Of a DNA stretch of 64,000 nucleotides, positions 37,923-48,302 are shown one piece after another. Below the pieces are notes generated by a model. That model had not been told where the DNA came from and did not search any database. It was given only the letters and a program-made list of their open reading frames with translations. The stretch is from Kappaphycus alvarezii (lineage: Eukaryota; Rhodophyta; Florideophyceae; Gigartinales; Solieriaceae). Numbering within the stretch: the first letter of the stretch is position 1; every line of letters starts with the position of its first letter. Location of the stretch: the NCBI GenBank assembly GCA_002205965.3, contig NADL03000076.1, positions 1 through 64,000 on the forward strand. The letters are read 5' to 3'. A program made the position numbers and the translations under genes.

Positions 37923-39600
37923 TCTTTCAAAGGGGCCACTAGTCGGGGACCGGCTTTAGTGTGCCGGAAAAGTTTCCCATTCCACAATGTAAAAGCCTTT
38001 TGATTCCTGCGTACCCAATTTCGGTGTTCAAGATCAACCTTTCTCATTTCTAGTCCATCGAGGAATTTGATCAGTCCGTGAATATTAGCTTCGTACTCGT
38101 TATCGTTCGGCAACTGCAACTCGGCGACTCCGACGATGTCCTCCGAAGCTTTTTCATTTGGAATCAGTGCGTCCCTCAAGCGGGATAGGTAATCGGCAGG
38201 CTGATTATTGCGTCCGGGTCTATACACAATTTCAAACCGATATTCTGCGAAAATGTCGAGCCATCGGGCCAAGCGGTGATGTACATCCTTCTTTTGGAAT
38301 GCTGTTTTAAGTGCCTGGTGATCAGTTATCAAGACAAATTTCTCGAGTGATAAAAGTATACGCGAAACTTTTTCAGCGCGAAGACGACAGCTAGCGCTTC
38401 TTTCTCGCAGACTGAGTATCTCTTTTCCGCGTCATTCAGAGTTCGGCTTGCGAATTGAACAGGGTGTAGTCTTCCGTTTTCATCTTTTTGGGACAAAACG
38501 GCACCCAAAGACCGTTCTGAGGCATCTGTCTCCACAACGAATGGTCTCTTGAAATCTGGGTACATGAGAACTGGGGACACATAGCTTATCTTTAAGCTCC
38601 TGAAAATGCAGTTTCCATTTCCTTGTTCCAGTAAAATTTTCCGTTCTTCGTAGTGCTGGCATGTAACGGTGCTGCAGTCTTGGCGAAATCTTTGATAAAT
38701 CTTCTGTAATATGAGGCCAGTCCTAAGAAGCTTCGGACCTCCGTCTTTGAAGCGGGCCTTGGTGCCAACTTTTTTTCGTTTTCTCTGGATCCACTCTAAT
38801 TCCCTCTTGGTCGACGATATGACCGAGTAATTGGATAGAAGTTTTCGCAAAGAAGCATTTGCTCAACTTAATTTTCAAGCTATACTCCGATATCCTCTCC
38901 ACAACTGTCTTGACGTGCGAGATGTGCTGATCCAATGTTTCTGAGAATATGACGACATCATCGATATAGACTCTTGCGAATGGAAGTCCTTTCAAAACCT
39001 CGTTCATCATTCTTTGGAATGTAGCTGGTGCATTCATGAGACCAAAAGGCATCACTTCGAACCTGAACGTACCGGCTTTGCTGGTAAAGGTTTTTTTTCC
39101 TTACATTTTTCATCAATGGAATCTGCCAATAGCCAGTGTAAAGGTCAATTGAGTGAAATATCTCCCGTCCTTCAGGTCCTCGAGGATCTCCTCCATGTTC
39201 GGAATCGGAAATCGATCGGGTATCATTCTCTGGTTCAGTTGTCGGTAATCGACGCAAAAACGCAGCTTTCCATCCTTCTTTGGTGCGACCACAACTGGAA
39301 ACGACCATGGGGATGAAACTGGTCGAATAATATCATTTTTCAGCATACTTGTAACATTTTCTGAGATAAATTGGTCATATTTTGGCGGTTGACGTCTAGG
39401 CTTGTGGTAAATCGGTTGAGTGTCGGTAAGTTCGAACGAGTGAGTAACCGGTACACTTGCTTGTCTTAAATCTGAAACGCTCCATGCAATTACTTCGGAA
39501 GATGTTAACATGTCGGATATTTTCAGTGAGGCGGGGCGGGAAGGTGCTGCACTTTTCCTTGGATTTCTGCCATTTGGCGCCCTTTTTCTTCTTGATCCTC
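37919..39600 (-). mobile_element. Gypsy reverse transcriptase and RNase H region
   Basis: RT begins with SVPVTHSFELTDTQPIYHKP and ISENVTSMLKNDIIRPVSSP and continues with PKKDGKLRFCVDYRQLN, MMPFGLMNAPATFQRMMNEV and the active-site box VYIDDVVIFSE. RNase H follows with VETDASERSLGAVLSQ, EKEALAVVFALKKFR and TDHQALKTAF, then YRPGRNNQPADYLSR at the tether. These are textbook Ty3/gypsy signatures in the right order. A few breaks are present. Confidence 0.92.
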
Positions 39601-39825
39601 AACCTCAATATTTTGAAGGACCTCTTCCGTCGTGCTCACATCTTCATATATGGAATTCGCGTATTCTTATTTTCTTTGCAAAGGTAATCTTCTTTCATGC
39701 TCCGAATTCTGTCCTTTGATTCGATATCATCGCAAAAAGAAACACATTCGGGTTTCAAACTTATCCTAGAATCCAGTCGTCATCTGTTTCAAACCCGGAA
39801 TCATAATCGTCCCATGCCATGTTCA

Positions 39826-41696
39826 TTACCCCCGAGGGTACCCTTTTCCACTTCCGAAAGTGTTAGTTGGTTCCGAATCTTCGCTGTCATAGCTAGAAGT
39901 GAAATCTTCACTGTCCGTTTCTTTTAAATCTTCAGGATGCGTGCTTTTGTCGAAATCCAGGGGCATCTTCACGGTTCTGCCGTCAATATTAACTGAAACC
40001 ATTTGGTTGCCCAAGTCAATGCATGTCCTAGTCTTTCCATTGTGGGCAGCCAATGATTGCATCGAAAGGGAGATCCGGCATGACAAGAAAGTCTACATCA
40101 ACTTTAGAGTCCCCAAAGAACACGGAAACCTTGTCAACAGTGCCCATGCATTTTGAGACGGTTCCATCCGCTACAGTTATTTTTCGAGTCGTTGGAGTAA
40201 TTTCGAGACCTAGATCTGTCACCAAAGTTTCTGAAATGAGGTTTGGAACAGCAATCGAAGAGAGCTTGGGTTTTCATACCCAATACTTTGACTGGTACCA
40301 GCTTAAGACGTCTTGGTGCTGTCGAGGCCGATTGAAGAAACAGTTTCTTACCCTTAGCGGACTTATTAGACCTGATAATTTTTTTGAGTTCTTTTCTCGC
40401 ATCCTCTGCGTCGCCCCTCAAAAGTTGACCAAACGTTATCCCAGTTGGGGCCGATGCAAGCTCAGCCACCAAATTGTACCTCTTCACATACTCTAGTACG
40501 TCCTTAGAGATACTCTTAACTTTCTTACTCTTTTTCGTCTTCTTGGCCGGAGTGACTCCCACTCCTGGAACAACTTGATCAGACCTCTTGGTTCGAGGAG
40601 GTACAGGTGCTGGGATATGCTCCAGCATTCCATACTCTAGCCTAGGTTTCTTCGATAAAATGTTCCCTTCCCCATCCCTTTTTGTCACATTGACTTGACT
40701 AATCTCTTCAGCGATGGATACGTTACCGGCATCCGTCAACCTTTGATCCCTTCTATTTTGTAAGATTTTCACCTCTGGTCCTGACTCACTCCTTGCTTCC
40801 GATAAATTTGCTCTTCTGTTGTCTTTAGACCAGCAGTTACTTTCATGATGCCCATATCGACCGCACTTTGCACAACGAGTGTTTCTATGTGGATTATCAG
40901 GACACCTGTTTGCAAAGTGTCCAGGCTTGTGACAGTAAGAACAGACTTCTGCGGCCTTAGGGGCCCCAGACTGGTTCTTCTTAATGGTAAGAGTAAGGCT
41001 TTCCAACTGCGAGGTTATCATGTCAAGTCGATTATCGAATCGGGTTTCCAACCTTTCTTCCAAGTTTTTGACATCGCTCCTGACAGATTCTAATGCCGCT
41101 GCACTAGTAGCCGGCCTTTGATAATTCTTTTCAGGATGTACGATAGACATCGATGTGCGGGTTTCCCTCGGTACCTCACTCAGTGACTGAAACGTCTCCG
41201 AATTTTTGACAAATTCTACTATGGTACCCTTCAGTTCATCAAAAGTGTGAGGGCCCTTGATGAGGAGGAAATCGGAGAGCCGCTTATCCCCCATAGCCGC
41301 CTTACGCAGCATTCCGTACTTGGCTTGGGCGTTGAACCCAGCCTTTTCATAAAGATCACACAAGTACACCAATGAGCTTAACAAATCGTCGAAGTTGAGC
41401 CGGGCCTCTATGGCGGTACGAATCATCTCATCTGGTTCTACCTCCTTAGCATACTCTTTCACAAGCCACTCACATACCTCACCGAAGTTACGCCCATTCC
41501 CGTTAAGAGACCACCCGTCGATAAACTTGGACTTATATTTGTGCTTTGCGTCACCATGAAGATAGGCGAAGATACTTGCGGCCTTCTCTTCATCGCCCTT
41601 CTCTCGCATCACAACGTTGACATATGTGTAAAGAAACTCCTCAACGTCTTCAGTCTTGCCCCCTGTGAACGTTATACGAGCAGCATTGAGATCCAT
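39826..41696 (-). mobile_element. Gypsy gag and protease region
   Basis: Gag starts about 90 bp inside the 5' LTR (MDLNAARITFTGGK), with a capsid-like helical region (LHGDAKHKYKSKFIDGWS, IEARLNFDDLLSSLVYL). A linker carrying a coiled stretch (RSDVKNLEERLETRF) follows, then two CCHC zinc knuckles (CSYCHKPGHFANRC and CAKCGRYGHHESNC). Next is a basic region, then a retropepsin-like part near 40.3-40.0 kb (VPVKVLGMKTQALFD, ITVADGT, DLPFDAIIGCPQW). Confidence 0.88.
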
Positions 41697-41785
41697 GATT
41701 ACAGAAAAGAAATCCCCCCGAAGTGTTCCTTACTACTGCTCAACTCGAATACCTCGGGTGCAACCCCCTCCACAAGAGTACCAAA

Positions 41786-42500
41786 TGATAGGGGTAAATC
41801 GGCGGGGGAAGAGATCCTCAGAACCAATTACCCTGAGAAGGAGGTGTTGCGAGCGACAAAAGTGCTGCCGTGGTATTGTTGAACGAACAAAAGGGAGTGT
41901 ATATAGAAGAGAGTTGAGAAGCTACAAGCAAGTATAAAAGGGGCAGGGTCTACCACCGACGCTCTGCGACTAGCGTAAGAAAAAGTTTTCTTGGGTCTGA
42001 AGTTGACTCTCAACTTCCTACTACTCGGGACTTGGCTTGAAGTTGTCTGCCAACTTGCTTCACCTCCACTAAAGGAAGCAGTTTACTCGGCTTATATAGA
42101 CTTTTGGCTACCCCAAAAGTCTCAACAAACATACTAATAACCATAAAATGTATTCACGGTAATCGTGTGAACCAGAGAGACTATTAGAAGATATTTCCTC
42201 AAGGTAAATATCTAGGTGCCATACCCATGCCAGCCACCATCGGCCAGGGGTGGGAATTGATGTGGCCATTATATAGACCTTTCAGAGCTACTTGTCGTAT
42301 CACCCACAACCTGGAACTGTACTGACATCTACTATGACAGCGTGTCCTAAAATGAAAAAAATCAGCCGACGAATTTGCCACACTCACCCAAATTAAAAAA
42401 TATCTTGCAAATTCAAAAACTGTAAAAATATCTTCCCAATTCCGATACTGTATACAATCATGGTCCTCATCTAGATTTTTTGCGCGAATTGCGCACATCA
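41786..42500 (-). repeat. Gypsy 5' LTR
   Basis: 715 bp, near-identical to 35,008-35,726. In element sense it starts TGATGTGCGC and ends CCCCTATCA. The primer-binding stretch lies at 41,767-41,783. The outer side abuts the second GTTAC (42,501-42,505). Confidence 0.92.
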
Positions 42501-42505
42501 GTTAC
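42501..42505. repeat. Target-site duplication of the gypsy element, right copy (GTTAC)
   Basis: This matches 35,003-35,007. Copia B sequence resumes directly after it. Confidence 0.9.
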
Positions 42506-43777
42506 CTCCATGTAAATGATGGTAAAAGCCAAAGTCACTCACCGATCCAATTGTTCACAACCTTTTCGCGACAGACTAAAACTTGATCATCTGGTTAATA
42601 AGTTGGTCACATGCAAAAGCATGGTACAGCCCTCTTTTAAGTTTGAAAGACGCCATCTGAACTTCCATCTCCTTGTGAGCGGTTTAAGATACATCTGCAC
42701 GCTCGCTGAATGTTGTCCGACTTTGAGTTGCCTCGGATGCAGTGCGCACCCGGGTAATTACAAAACTCGAGTGCGGAGGGGACCAACCCTTCTAGTCCTA
42801 ATTTGTCGTTGATGGCCTTGACGTCGAAAGCTAGGGCGAAGTTTTCTCTTTGTTCGGTCTAGCGAGCATAATTTTGCGATAAATCTAGCGCAGAGCCCCA
42901 TGATAGCGCTCGGCAAGACCTAAGCCATAAAAGCCATCATGTGCATCACGGGGTCTCCCAGTAAGATCGACTTTTACATCTGCGCATTTGGCAAGGTGGA
43001 TAAAGCGGTCGCCAGAGTTAGATCCTCGACTAGTCAGAATATGGTTTGGAAAACCAGTGTAAACAGAGGATCAGCAACGGATGAATGTGTTCCCGGTCCC
43101 TTCGGTAGAAACTGCGTCCTAGAAAGACGAAGAACTGAAATGGGTCCCTTCATCCGCAATGTGAAGCACCGGATCGTTGTCTAGATACGTCACGTAAATG
43201 AGTAATTTTTCATTAAAGCGCAGATTCCCAGTACCGACAGTTACGAGGAACTGTGTAGCCTTGGCGTGAATCGCTGACAAGGATCGCAGTGCTTTAAAAC
43301 GTCTTTCAAGAGACGTAAGGTCTCCTGAGGTGCGTGTTCAGGTCTGGCCTTCTTGATCAAATTGTAAAACTTTTCTGTACTTAGGTGGAAGAAAATGCGG
43401 TGAAACTAGACAAATGCGCACGTGTGAAGTATACCGAAGACGTGAATTACATTTTCGACGTACAGATGGTTACTGCCAAATCTAACTACTGGGTAGTACC
43501 AGTCATCCATGAATATCTCTCTGCCTTTCTGCGTCCTAATTGGCTTATTTTTCGCCAGCAGATTGGAGAAAAGGCATGGGGTCAATCCTTCCTAGTCCAT
43601 AACAACCATGCAGAGCAGGGCAGCAATATCCGCCTGCACTATTTGCAGTCCTACGAGAATTAGCGTAGCACCCGGGTGGTGCGCTCAACGCAATATATAC
43701 ATTTCCAAACGACTTAAGAGTCATATCAGCGAAACGAAAGCTCTACGTAAAGTCGAATATCTTCATCCCATGAACTG
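42506..43777 (-). mobile_element. Copia B integrase and part of protease (fossil)
   Basis: Minus-strand reading gives, in order, a protease-like piece (IVQADIAALLCMVVM), a pre-integrase piece (PVVRFGSNHLYV), the zinc-binding region ending CDPCQRFTP near 43,280, a catalytic-core piece (YLDNDPVLHIADEGTHF) near 43,170, and the integrase tail (FALAFDVKAINDKLGLEG, LEFCNYPG) near 42,780. VLVCREKVVNNWIGE near 42,560 is the usual end of integrase in this lineage. No long open frame survives. The plus-strand frames here are shadows. Confidence 0.65.
43773..43777. repeat. Possible target-site duplication of the long LTR, left copy (AACTG)
   Basis: AACTG directly precedes TGATAGGGG. AACTG recurs at 45,304-45,308 directly after an ACA. 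Copia B protease-like sequence lies on both outer sides. Confidence 0.55.
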
Positions 43778-44436
43778 TGATAGGGGTAAATCGGCGGGGG
43801 AGGAGATCCTCAGAACCAATTACCCTGAGAAGGAGGTGTTGCGAGCGACAAAAGTGCTGCCGTGGTATTGTTGAACGAACAAAAGGGAGTGTATATAGAA
43901 GAGAGTTGAGGAAGCTACAAGCAAGTATAAAAGGGGCAGGGTCTACCACTGACGCTCTGCGACTAGCGTAAGAAAAAGTTTTCTTGGGTCTGAAGTTGAC
44001 TCTCAACTTCCTACTACTCGGGACTTGGCTTGAAGTTGTCTGCCAACTTGCTTGACCTCTCCATGAGGAAGCAGTTTACTCAGCTTATATAGACTTTTGG
44101 CTACCCTAAAGTCCGAACAAAACTACAGAAGATACAAGAAATGCATAAAAATACTTTGTGTGGACAATATACTCTAAGCAAAAGATACTTAAGAAACTAA
44201 CAATTAATTTGGTCCTCTTATTTCCCATTCTCTAAATCAGATCCAAACAACTCCTCTAAATATCCATGCTGTCCAAGCAGTCCCCACAAATATCTGCGAA
44301 TGGCTCACAACTCTCTATTCCCCCTGGGAGATATCGACTACTAAATATCTCCATCCGGTTCCATCGTGGGCACAACTTGATCCATACTCTCTATTCCAGG
44401 CCCCACCAGTCCAACACTTTCCATGCCCCTGTTCCC

Positions 44437-44844
44437 TCATCCCTCCTCCTCATCCTCCTCCTCATCCTCTTTTCTCCTCCTCATCCTCCTCCTCATCCTC
44501 CTCCTCCTCTTCTTCTCCTCATCCTCCTCCTCATCCTCCTCATCCTCCTCCTCCTCTTCTTTCTCCTCCTCATCTTCGTCAGCCTCGTACACTAGCTCAG
44601 GGGCTAACCATTCCTCGAAGGACTCCCCGCTCTCCTCCTCGACCTTCTCAGCCTCTCCCGGACTTACCTCCCTCGCTTCTTCTTCTATGAAGAGGCGGCG
44701 AACGAACTCGATGATTTGCTTCTTTGTTTGCCGCCGGATGTAGTCGTCGGCATCGGTTGGCCCGTAGGCGGCGAGACGAAGGCCATTGATGGAACGGGAA
44801 GGGCGGTTTTTGGAAATAGGGACAGAGGGGCGAAGGTTGCTCAT
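44437..44844 (-). CDS. Acidic low-complexity protein inside the long LTR
   Basis: About 135 residues from an ATG at 44,844 (the frame is open further up to 45,024). The first half is ordinary protein (MSNLRPSVPISKNRPSRSIN, then AAYGPTDADDYIRR and QTKKQIIEFVRRLFIEEEA). The second half is a Glu/Asp run with an Arg-rich patch, encoded by a (CTC)n-type repeat at 44,440-44,570. A TATA-like tatttaaac lies about 110 bp upstream (44,953-44,961). No family is recognised. It might be a captured host gene, an LTR-encoded accessory protein, or a chance frame in repeat DNA. Confidence 0.4.
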   Translation of the reverse strand: MSNLRPSVPISKNRPSRSINGLRLAAYGPTDADDYIRRQTKKQIIEFVRRLFIEEEAREVSPGEAEKVEEESGESFEEWLAPELVYEADEDEEEKEEEEEDEEDEEEDEEKKRRRRMRRRMRRRKEDEEEDEEEG

Positions 44845-45214
44845 TGTGATAGACGTTGGGGAACGGGAGGCAATGTAGGGTGTTTTGGGTGTGTGGGGGG
44901 AGAGGGGTGATGAGTAAAATGATCGGGGGCATTTAGAACTTAGAATAAAGGGGTTTAAATAGGCTCCGGGGCAGGTTCTATAGATTAGGAATAGGTAAAA
45001 TAAAATCTGCAAGGGATTTTGCAATAGTGCATTTGCGCCTTCTTCTCAAAAAAAGGCGAATTTGGAGGAGGAGGTAAGCTAAAAGGGAAAAGGGACTTGA
45101 TTCGGGGTCGATTCAGAGGGTTAAATACAGTATAAAAATATCTAGATAAAATGGAAGTAAATTTGGAAATGACGGTTGGAGAAGTTAGGGGCGGGATCGT
45201 TGTAGGTTGCTGGA

Positions 45215-45298
45215 TTACACGAGGGGAGGACCATTTCCTGTCTTACGTGAAGGGAGGACCATTTCCTGTATAACGTGAAGGGAGGATCATTTTTTGTA
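45215..45298. repeat. Three tandem 28-bp repeats at the LTR outer end
   Basis: Units 45,215-45,242, 45,243-45,270 and 45,271-45,298 are contiguous and share ggaggaccatttcctg with few differences. A five-base start of a fourth unit (ttaca) ends exactly where the LTR is proposed to end. Repeats at the start of U3 in viruses and LTR elements often act as enhancers; that role here is an inference. Confidence 0.85.
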
Positions 45299-45303
45299 TT
45301 ACA

Positions 45304-46777
45304 AACTGCATCGTCATTACAGATACAGCTTAACTCTTTTCTCCAAATTAACAGAGGTGCGAGTTCTTAATTCGATGCAAAACCCAGAAATTCGTCGCGG
45401 TCGCGTGAGGCGCATCTGAAGAACAAGATCTGACGCATTTAATTCACCCATAATGATGATTTCATTTTCACTTTTCGCCAACTTTCGGCGACATAGAACG
45501 GTAATCACGCCTCTATGTCGCCTAGATGAAAACCTGTCGATCTCTGAGCTCTGTATTGATCGTTTTGACGTACAAATCGTGCTCAAAAGTGTCCAGGATA
45601 CCAATGTGTGCCATCAGCGGTCGTCTGGAAATTCATAGTCGTATTCATTCTCCACCAGGTTACCTATTAGAGCCATGAATTTCATTGTCTCCTACGCAGC
45701 GTCATTTGGATTGGAGATGTCCTCGTCGGTTACTTCTCGTCAAAACGTTTCTGCATGGCCGCTGATGATATCAGCGACAATGTGGACAGCTAGGATGCCT
45801 TGTTTGAGTCCTTTCTCAACGTGACGCCGGGCTTCATGCGTGGATTTGTGCAAGGCAGTAGCGAACACATCAAACGTATACCACTGCGCATTGATGTTCT
45901 CAATGGGTATCTAAGACCAACCTTGGTGTTCAGTAACTGCACAGCGAAGATACTCTTTCATACTGGTGTCAAACTGAATTACCTGGGGCACTGAGGAGCG
46001 AATTCGTTAATGTGTTCCACCAGCTATTCAGCACCCTCTGACATCCTTAATTGCGTGCTTCTGGATAAGAGATCGAAGCAGGACGAGCTCCAAGATTGCT
46101 CACACTTGCAGCTTGCTCGCGTCACTGTTCTTCCATTTTTTCGCACATCATACGTAAGGGCATTAGGGCAGTTTTCACTATTTTCACGAACGAAAATCGA
46201 TTGAGTTGGCGCTTCATTCGTACCCCGATTCTTCAGAGCTCTTTCTGCGCAGAAATTTGAGGGTTTGGAGATTCACGAGTCTGCTTGAATTTATTGACCA
46301 CATAAACTTCAAGTGAATGGCAAAACCATACGTGCAACTTGGTACGGCGATTATTGCGTTCTTTTTGGCCGAGATCAAGCAATTTATAGTAATCTTCTGG
46401 ACTTCGACGGCACCCAAAGGCCAGCAGATTCTTCGAGAGTAGCTAGTCCGTACAAAGGATGTACAAAAAAAACTCTGTACTAAAACTTTCTGATCGTGCA
46501 GAAAGTATAGTGCGAACAAGGTCCATGACGTCAGCGGGATCTGGTTAGGTGGTCCTTTGAGCTGATCTTCTGTCAGAGACAGCAAAGAACGGTGAATCAG
46601 TATTGAGTAACAGAGCGAGAAGCTCCTGTGCGAAAACGATAAGGGGAAACGAAGTAAAATCTGTATTTGTCGTAGTATCCGTTCTCTTGCTCAACTTCTC
46701 TGCCTTTTCGCGGAATTAGTTGCGTGAAAACGGCACACTATGGGTTCGATGTTATAAAAAGCGAAAACTTGAATCTG
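45304..46777 (-). mobile_element. Copia B gag and protease start (fossil)
   Basis: Minus-strand traces: a gag start with LTEDQLKGP near 46,560, and a protease-like ISGFCIELRTRTSV near 45,380, continued across the long LTR at 43,777 and below. The stretch between is eroded and no frame is long enough to read with confidence. Confidence 0.5.
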
Positions 46778-47665
46778 GATTGTCGTTAGACGCCGCTTGG
46801 TACACTCCTTCACGAAACATATCGGGAAGGGTAGAAGGGTAGGTGAAAGGGACGGGCCAAAAAAATAAAATTTACTTGTGGAAAGAATGTTCAGGCGACC
46901 ATCTGTAGCTCACCACGGACTCGTCGATGACGCAGGGATGGTAGTGGTTCTTTCTTCTTGTTATTTCCTTGCCCCCCAAACACGACGCGATGACGTTCGC
47001 TAGCTGTGTCTATCCGTCATAGCACTGTCCTCATATGAGGCACACTTTTCCTACATGAGAAAAGTTTCCGTTACATTTTGGAAAGTTAAATGTTTGGAAT
47101 GCCGAATTTACTGCAAAAGGTTTTTTATGTTAAAGTTACAGTACAGTAATTACTGTACACGAGCATTCGTTTCTGAAACCCCCACGATAACAGAACTATA
47201 TTTCCTTCCAAAATGAAGTCGTTTTCACAACTTCTTGCGAAGAGCCGACGTTGGTGAGGGAAATTTGCCCGAGCCTTAACTGAGGTCAACAATCTTGAAA
47301 ACTGTCTTGATCGGCCATCTACACTCATGAACTAATGCGTAGGGACAAGAATTGCGCTGAGGTAAAAAATGTATTGAAAAAGAAGTGCTAAAAGTAGTCC
47401 TCATATGAGGACAACGGTCCAATAAAACACTAGGTGAACTTTAAGCTCAGCCGTAAGCGCAATTACAGTGTCAGGGCTGAAAAACACGACACCTGTCTAC
47501 GTGTAGTAGAGACAGCGCCGCTACTGCGACACATTTACGCTTTATTGGCGCGCGAGTGATCGATGGCGTGCACGGCGTTTTGAAGCCTCTGCCCATTCTG
47601 GAATCTCTCTTCAGAACAGGTCCAGGTTTTTGAACACATTAAAAGATTTCCCCCCTTCAGGAACT
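46778..47665 (-). repeat. Copia B 5' LTR, split by a MITE
   Basis: This matches 32,447-32,940 on both sides of a 428-bp insertion (47,003-47,430). Shared blocks include tgtcgttag, gcttggta, gccaaaaaaa, gtggaaagaatg, gcgaccat, gctcacca, then gctcagccgtaagcgcaatt and agtgtcagg. The outer boundary is approximate. Confidence 0.6.
47003..47430. mobile_element. MITE, probably Tc1/mariner-pogo type, TA flanked
   Basis: A 428-bp insertion absent from the partner LTR at 32.6 kb and flanked by TA (47,001-47,002 and 47,431-47,432). Each end contains the palindrome cctcatatgagg (47,029-47,040 and 47,399-47,410) followed inward by an acttttn-type stretch, giving imperfect terminal inverted repeats of about 45 bp. 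No transposase frame is present. TA duplication with inverted ends is typical of Tc1/mariner-related elements. Confidence 0.6.
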
Positions 47666-47810
47666 AACGCTTCCTGCATGGGCGGACCCTATGGCACTGG
47701 TAATATCCCTGACCTACGTTCCGGCCACTCTCCCCAGCTCGGCTCAGACCTCTCGACCCTGAACGTCTAACTGGCTCACCTATCAACCCACCAAAACCCT
47801 GCTTGATAGG

Positions 47811-48302
47811 GTGCAGCAAGAAGCCAGCTCTAAGAGACCGATTCCGACCCGACGCATGGCAGCGACCCCGACAACCTGCGTCGCATTCGCAGCACTACCT
47901 TTCATCATACCCCCACAGCAGCCTCTCCCCCCCGGGCAGCCCTCCACGGCCACCGTAGTTTCCAACGCCCACCAAGCCGTCACGCTCTGCGACCTGGGTG
48001 ACTATCACTTTTGTCAGACTGGTTACCGCTCCAGTGCTTACACCGCACCCATCCGAGGCCAACCTGGACGACCAGTCCGCCGACGGTTGCCCAACCCTCG
48101 TCGAGCGGAATTCCCTAGGCAAACGCTAGGCAACGCCCCAGCAAACCACATCAAGCACGCAGCAAAACTGGAACGCCAATTCGACAAGCCACTCCCCGCA
48201 GCAGATCCGGAATTCCGGGCCGCGGACATACAGGTGCACCCTCCTCGCCCCCCATGCACCATCCCGGCTGCCCAGACGGCGACGTTGGCTGTTACCTTTT
48301 GA
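47811..48302 (+). CDS. Unrecognised 163-residue open frame, doubtful
   Basis: An ATG-to-TGA frame rich in Pro, Arg and Ala (MAATPTTCVAFAALPFIIPP, later RRLPNPRRAEFPRQTLGN). It has no recognised domain, and overlapping frames on both strands are also open, as expected for GC-rich DNA. It may be a degraded gag or host gene, or nothing. Confidence 0.2.
   Translation: MQQEASSKRPIPTRRMAATPTTCVAFAALPFIIPPQQPLPPGQPSTATVVSNAHQAVTLCDLGDYHFCQTGYRSSAYTAPIRGQPGRPVRRRLPNPRRAEFPRQTLGNAPANHIKHAAKLERQFDKPLPAADPEFRAADIQVHPPRPPCTIPAAQTATLAVTF

Larger units (their letters stand above)
35008..42500 (-). mobile_element. Ty3/gypsy LTR retrotransposon, nearly whole and young, with an extra downstream domain
   Basis: A 7.5 kb element with two long LTRs (35,008-35,726 and 41,786-42,500) that differ at only about a dozen places by eye (near 98% identity), TG...CA ends and a 5-bp GTTAC target duplication. 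A tRNA-type primer site (cctccacaagagtacca, 41,767-41,783) lies two bases inside the 5' LTR. The minus strand carries gag, protease, RT, RNase H and integrase in the gypsy order, then an unusual downstream segment. The coding region has only a few breaks, consistent with recent insertion. It landed between the integrase and RT of copia B. Confidence 0.92.
43778..45303 (-). mobile_element. Long variant gypsy-family LTR, probably solo, carrying an open frame
   Basis: The first 330 bp (43,778 to about 44,104) are nearly identical to the gypsy LTRs (same tgataggggtaaatcggc start and tataaaaggggcaggg block). Beyond that the similarity drops sharply to scattered matches, then disappears. If AACTG is the target duplication, the whole unit is 1,526 bp with TGT...TCA ends in element sense. 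No internal gag or pol adjoins it, so a solo LTR is the simplest reading. Its upstream (U3) part holds an open frame, a TATA-like box and a triplicated 28-bp repeat. An alternative is a shorter LTR fragment next to unrelated DNA. Confidence 0.55.
32447..47665 (-). mobile_element. Copia (Ty1-type) LTR retrotransposon B, old, host to nested insertions
   Basis: One copia element on the minus strand, now spread over 15 kb by later insertions. LTR-like copies lie at about 46,778-47,665 (5') and 32,447-32,940 (3'). Gag traces (LTEDQLKGP) lie near 46,560. Protease traces flank the LTR insertion at 43,778-45,303. An integrase zinc-binding region with CDPCQRFTP is near 43,280 and a core with LDNDPVLHIADEGTHF near 43,170. 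The integrase tail (VKAINDKLGLEGLVP) lies just right of the gypsy element. RT (LGLIERGTFKVVLKEKVP) lies just left of it at about 34,700, and RNase H (LGYVISSL, LLTDSQVLFDVILKS) at 33,310-33,850. The lineage resembles copia elements of oomycetes and algae. It has many breaks and the LTRs have diverged clearly, so it is old. Confidence 0.75.

Noticed and set aside
43385-43663. 92-codon plus frame
   Set aside because: It lies over copia B pre-integrase sequence on the minus strand and is a shadow.
44266-44743. Leu/Ser-rich plus frames opposite the acidic ORF
   Set aside because: Products of the trinucleotide-like repeat read on the other strand.
45215-45298. CRISPR-like array
   Set aside because: Units are directly adjacent with no spacers, and the genome is eukaryotic.
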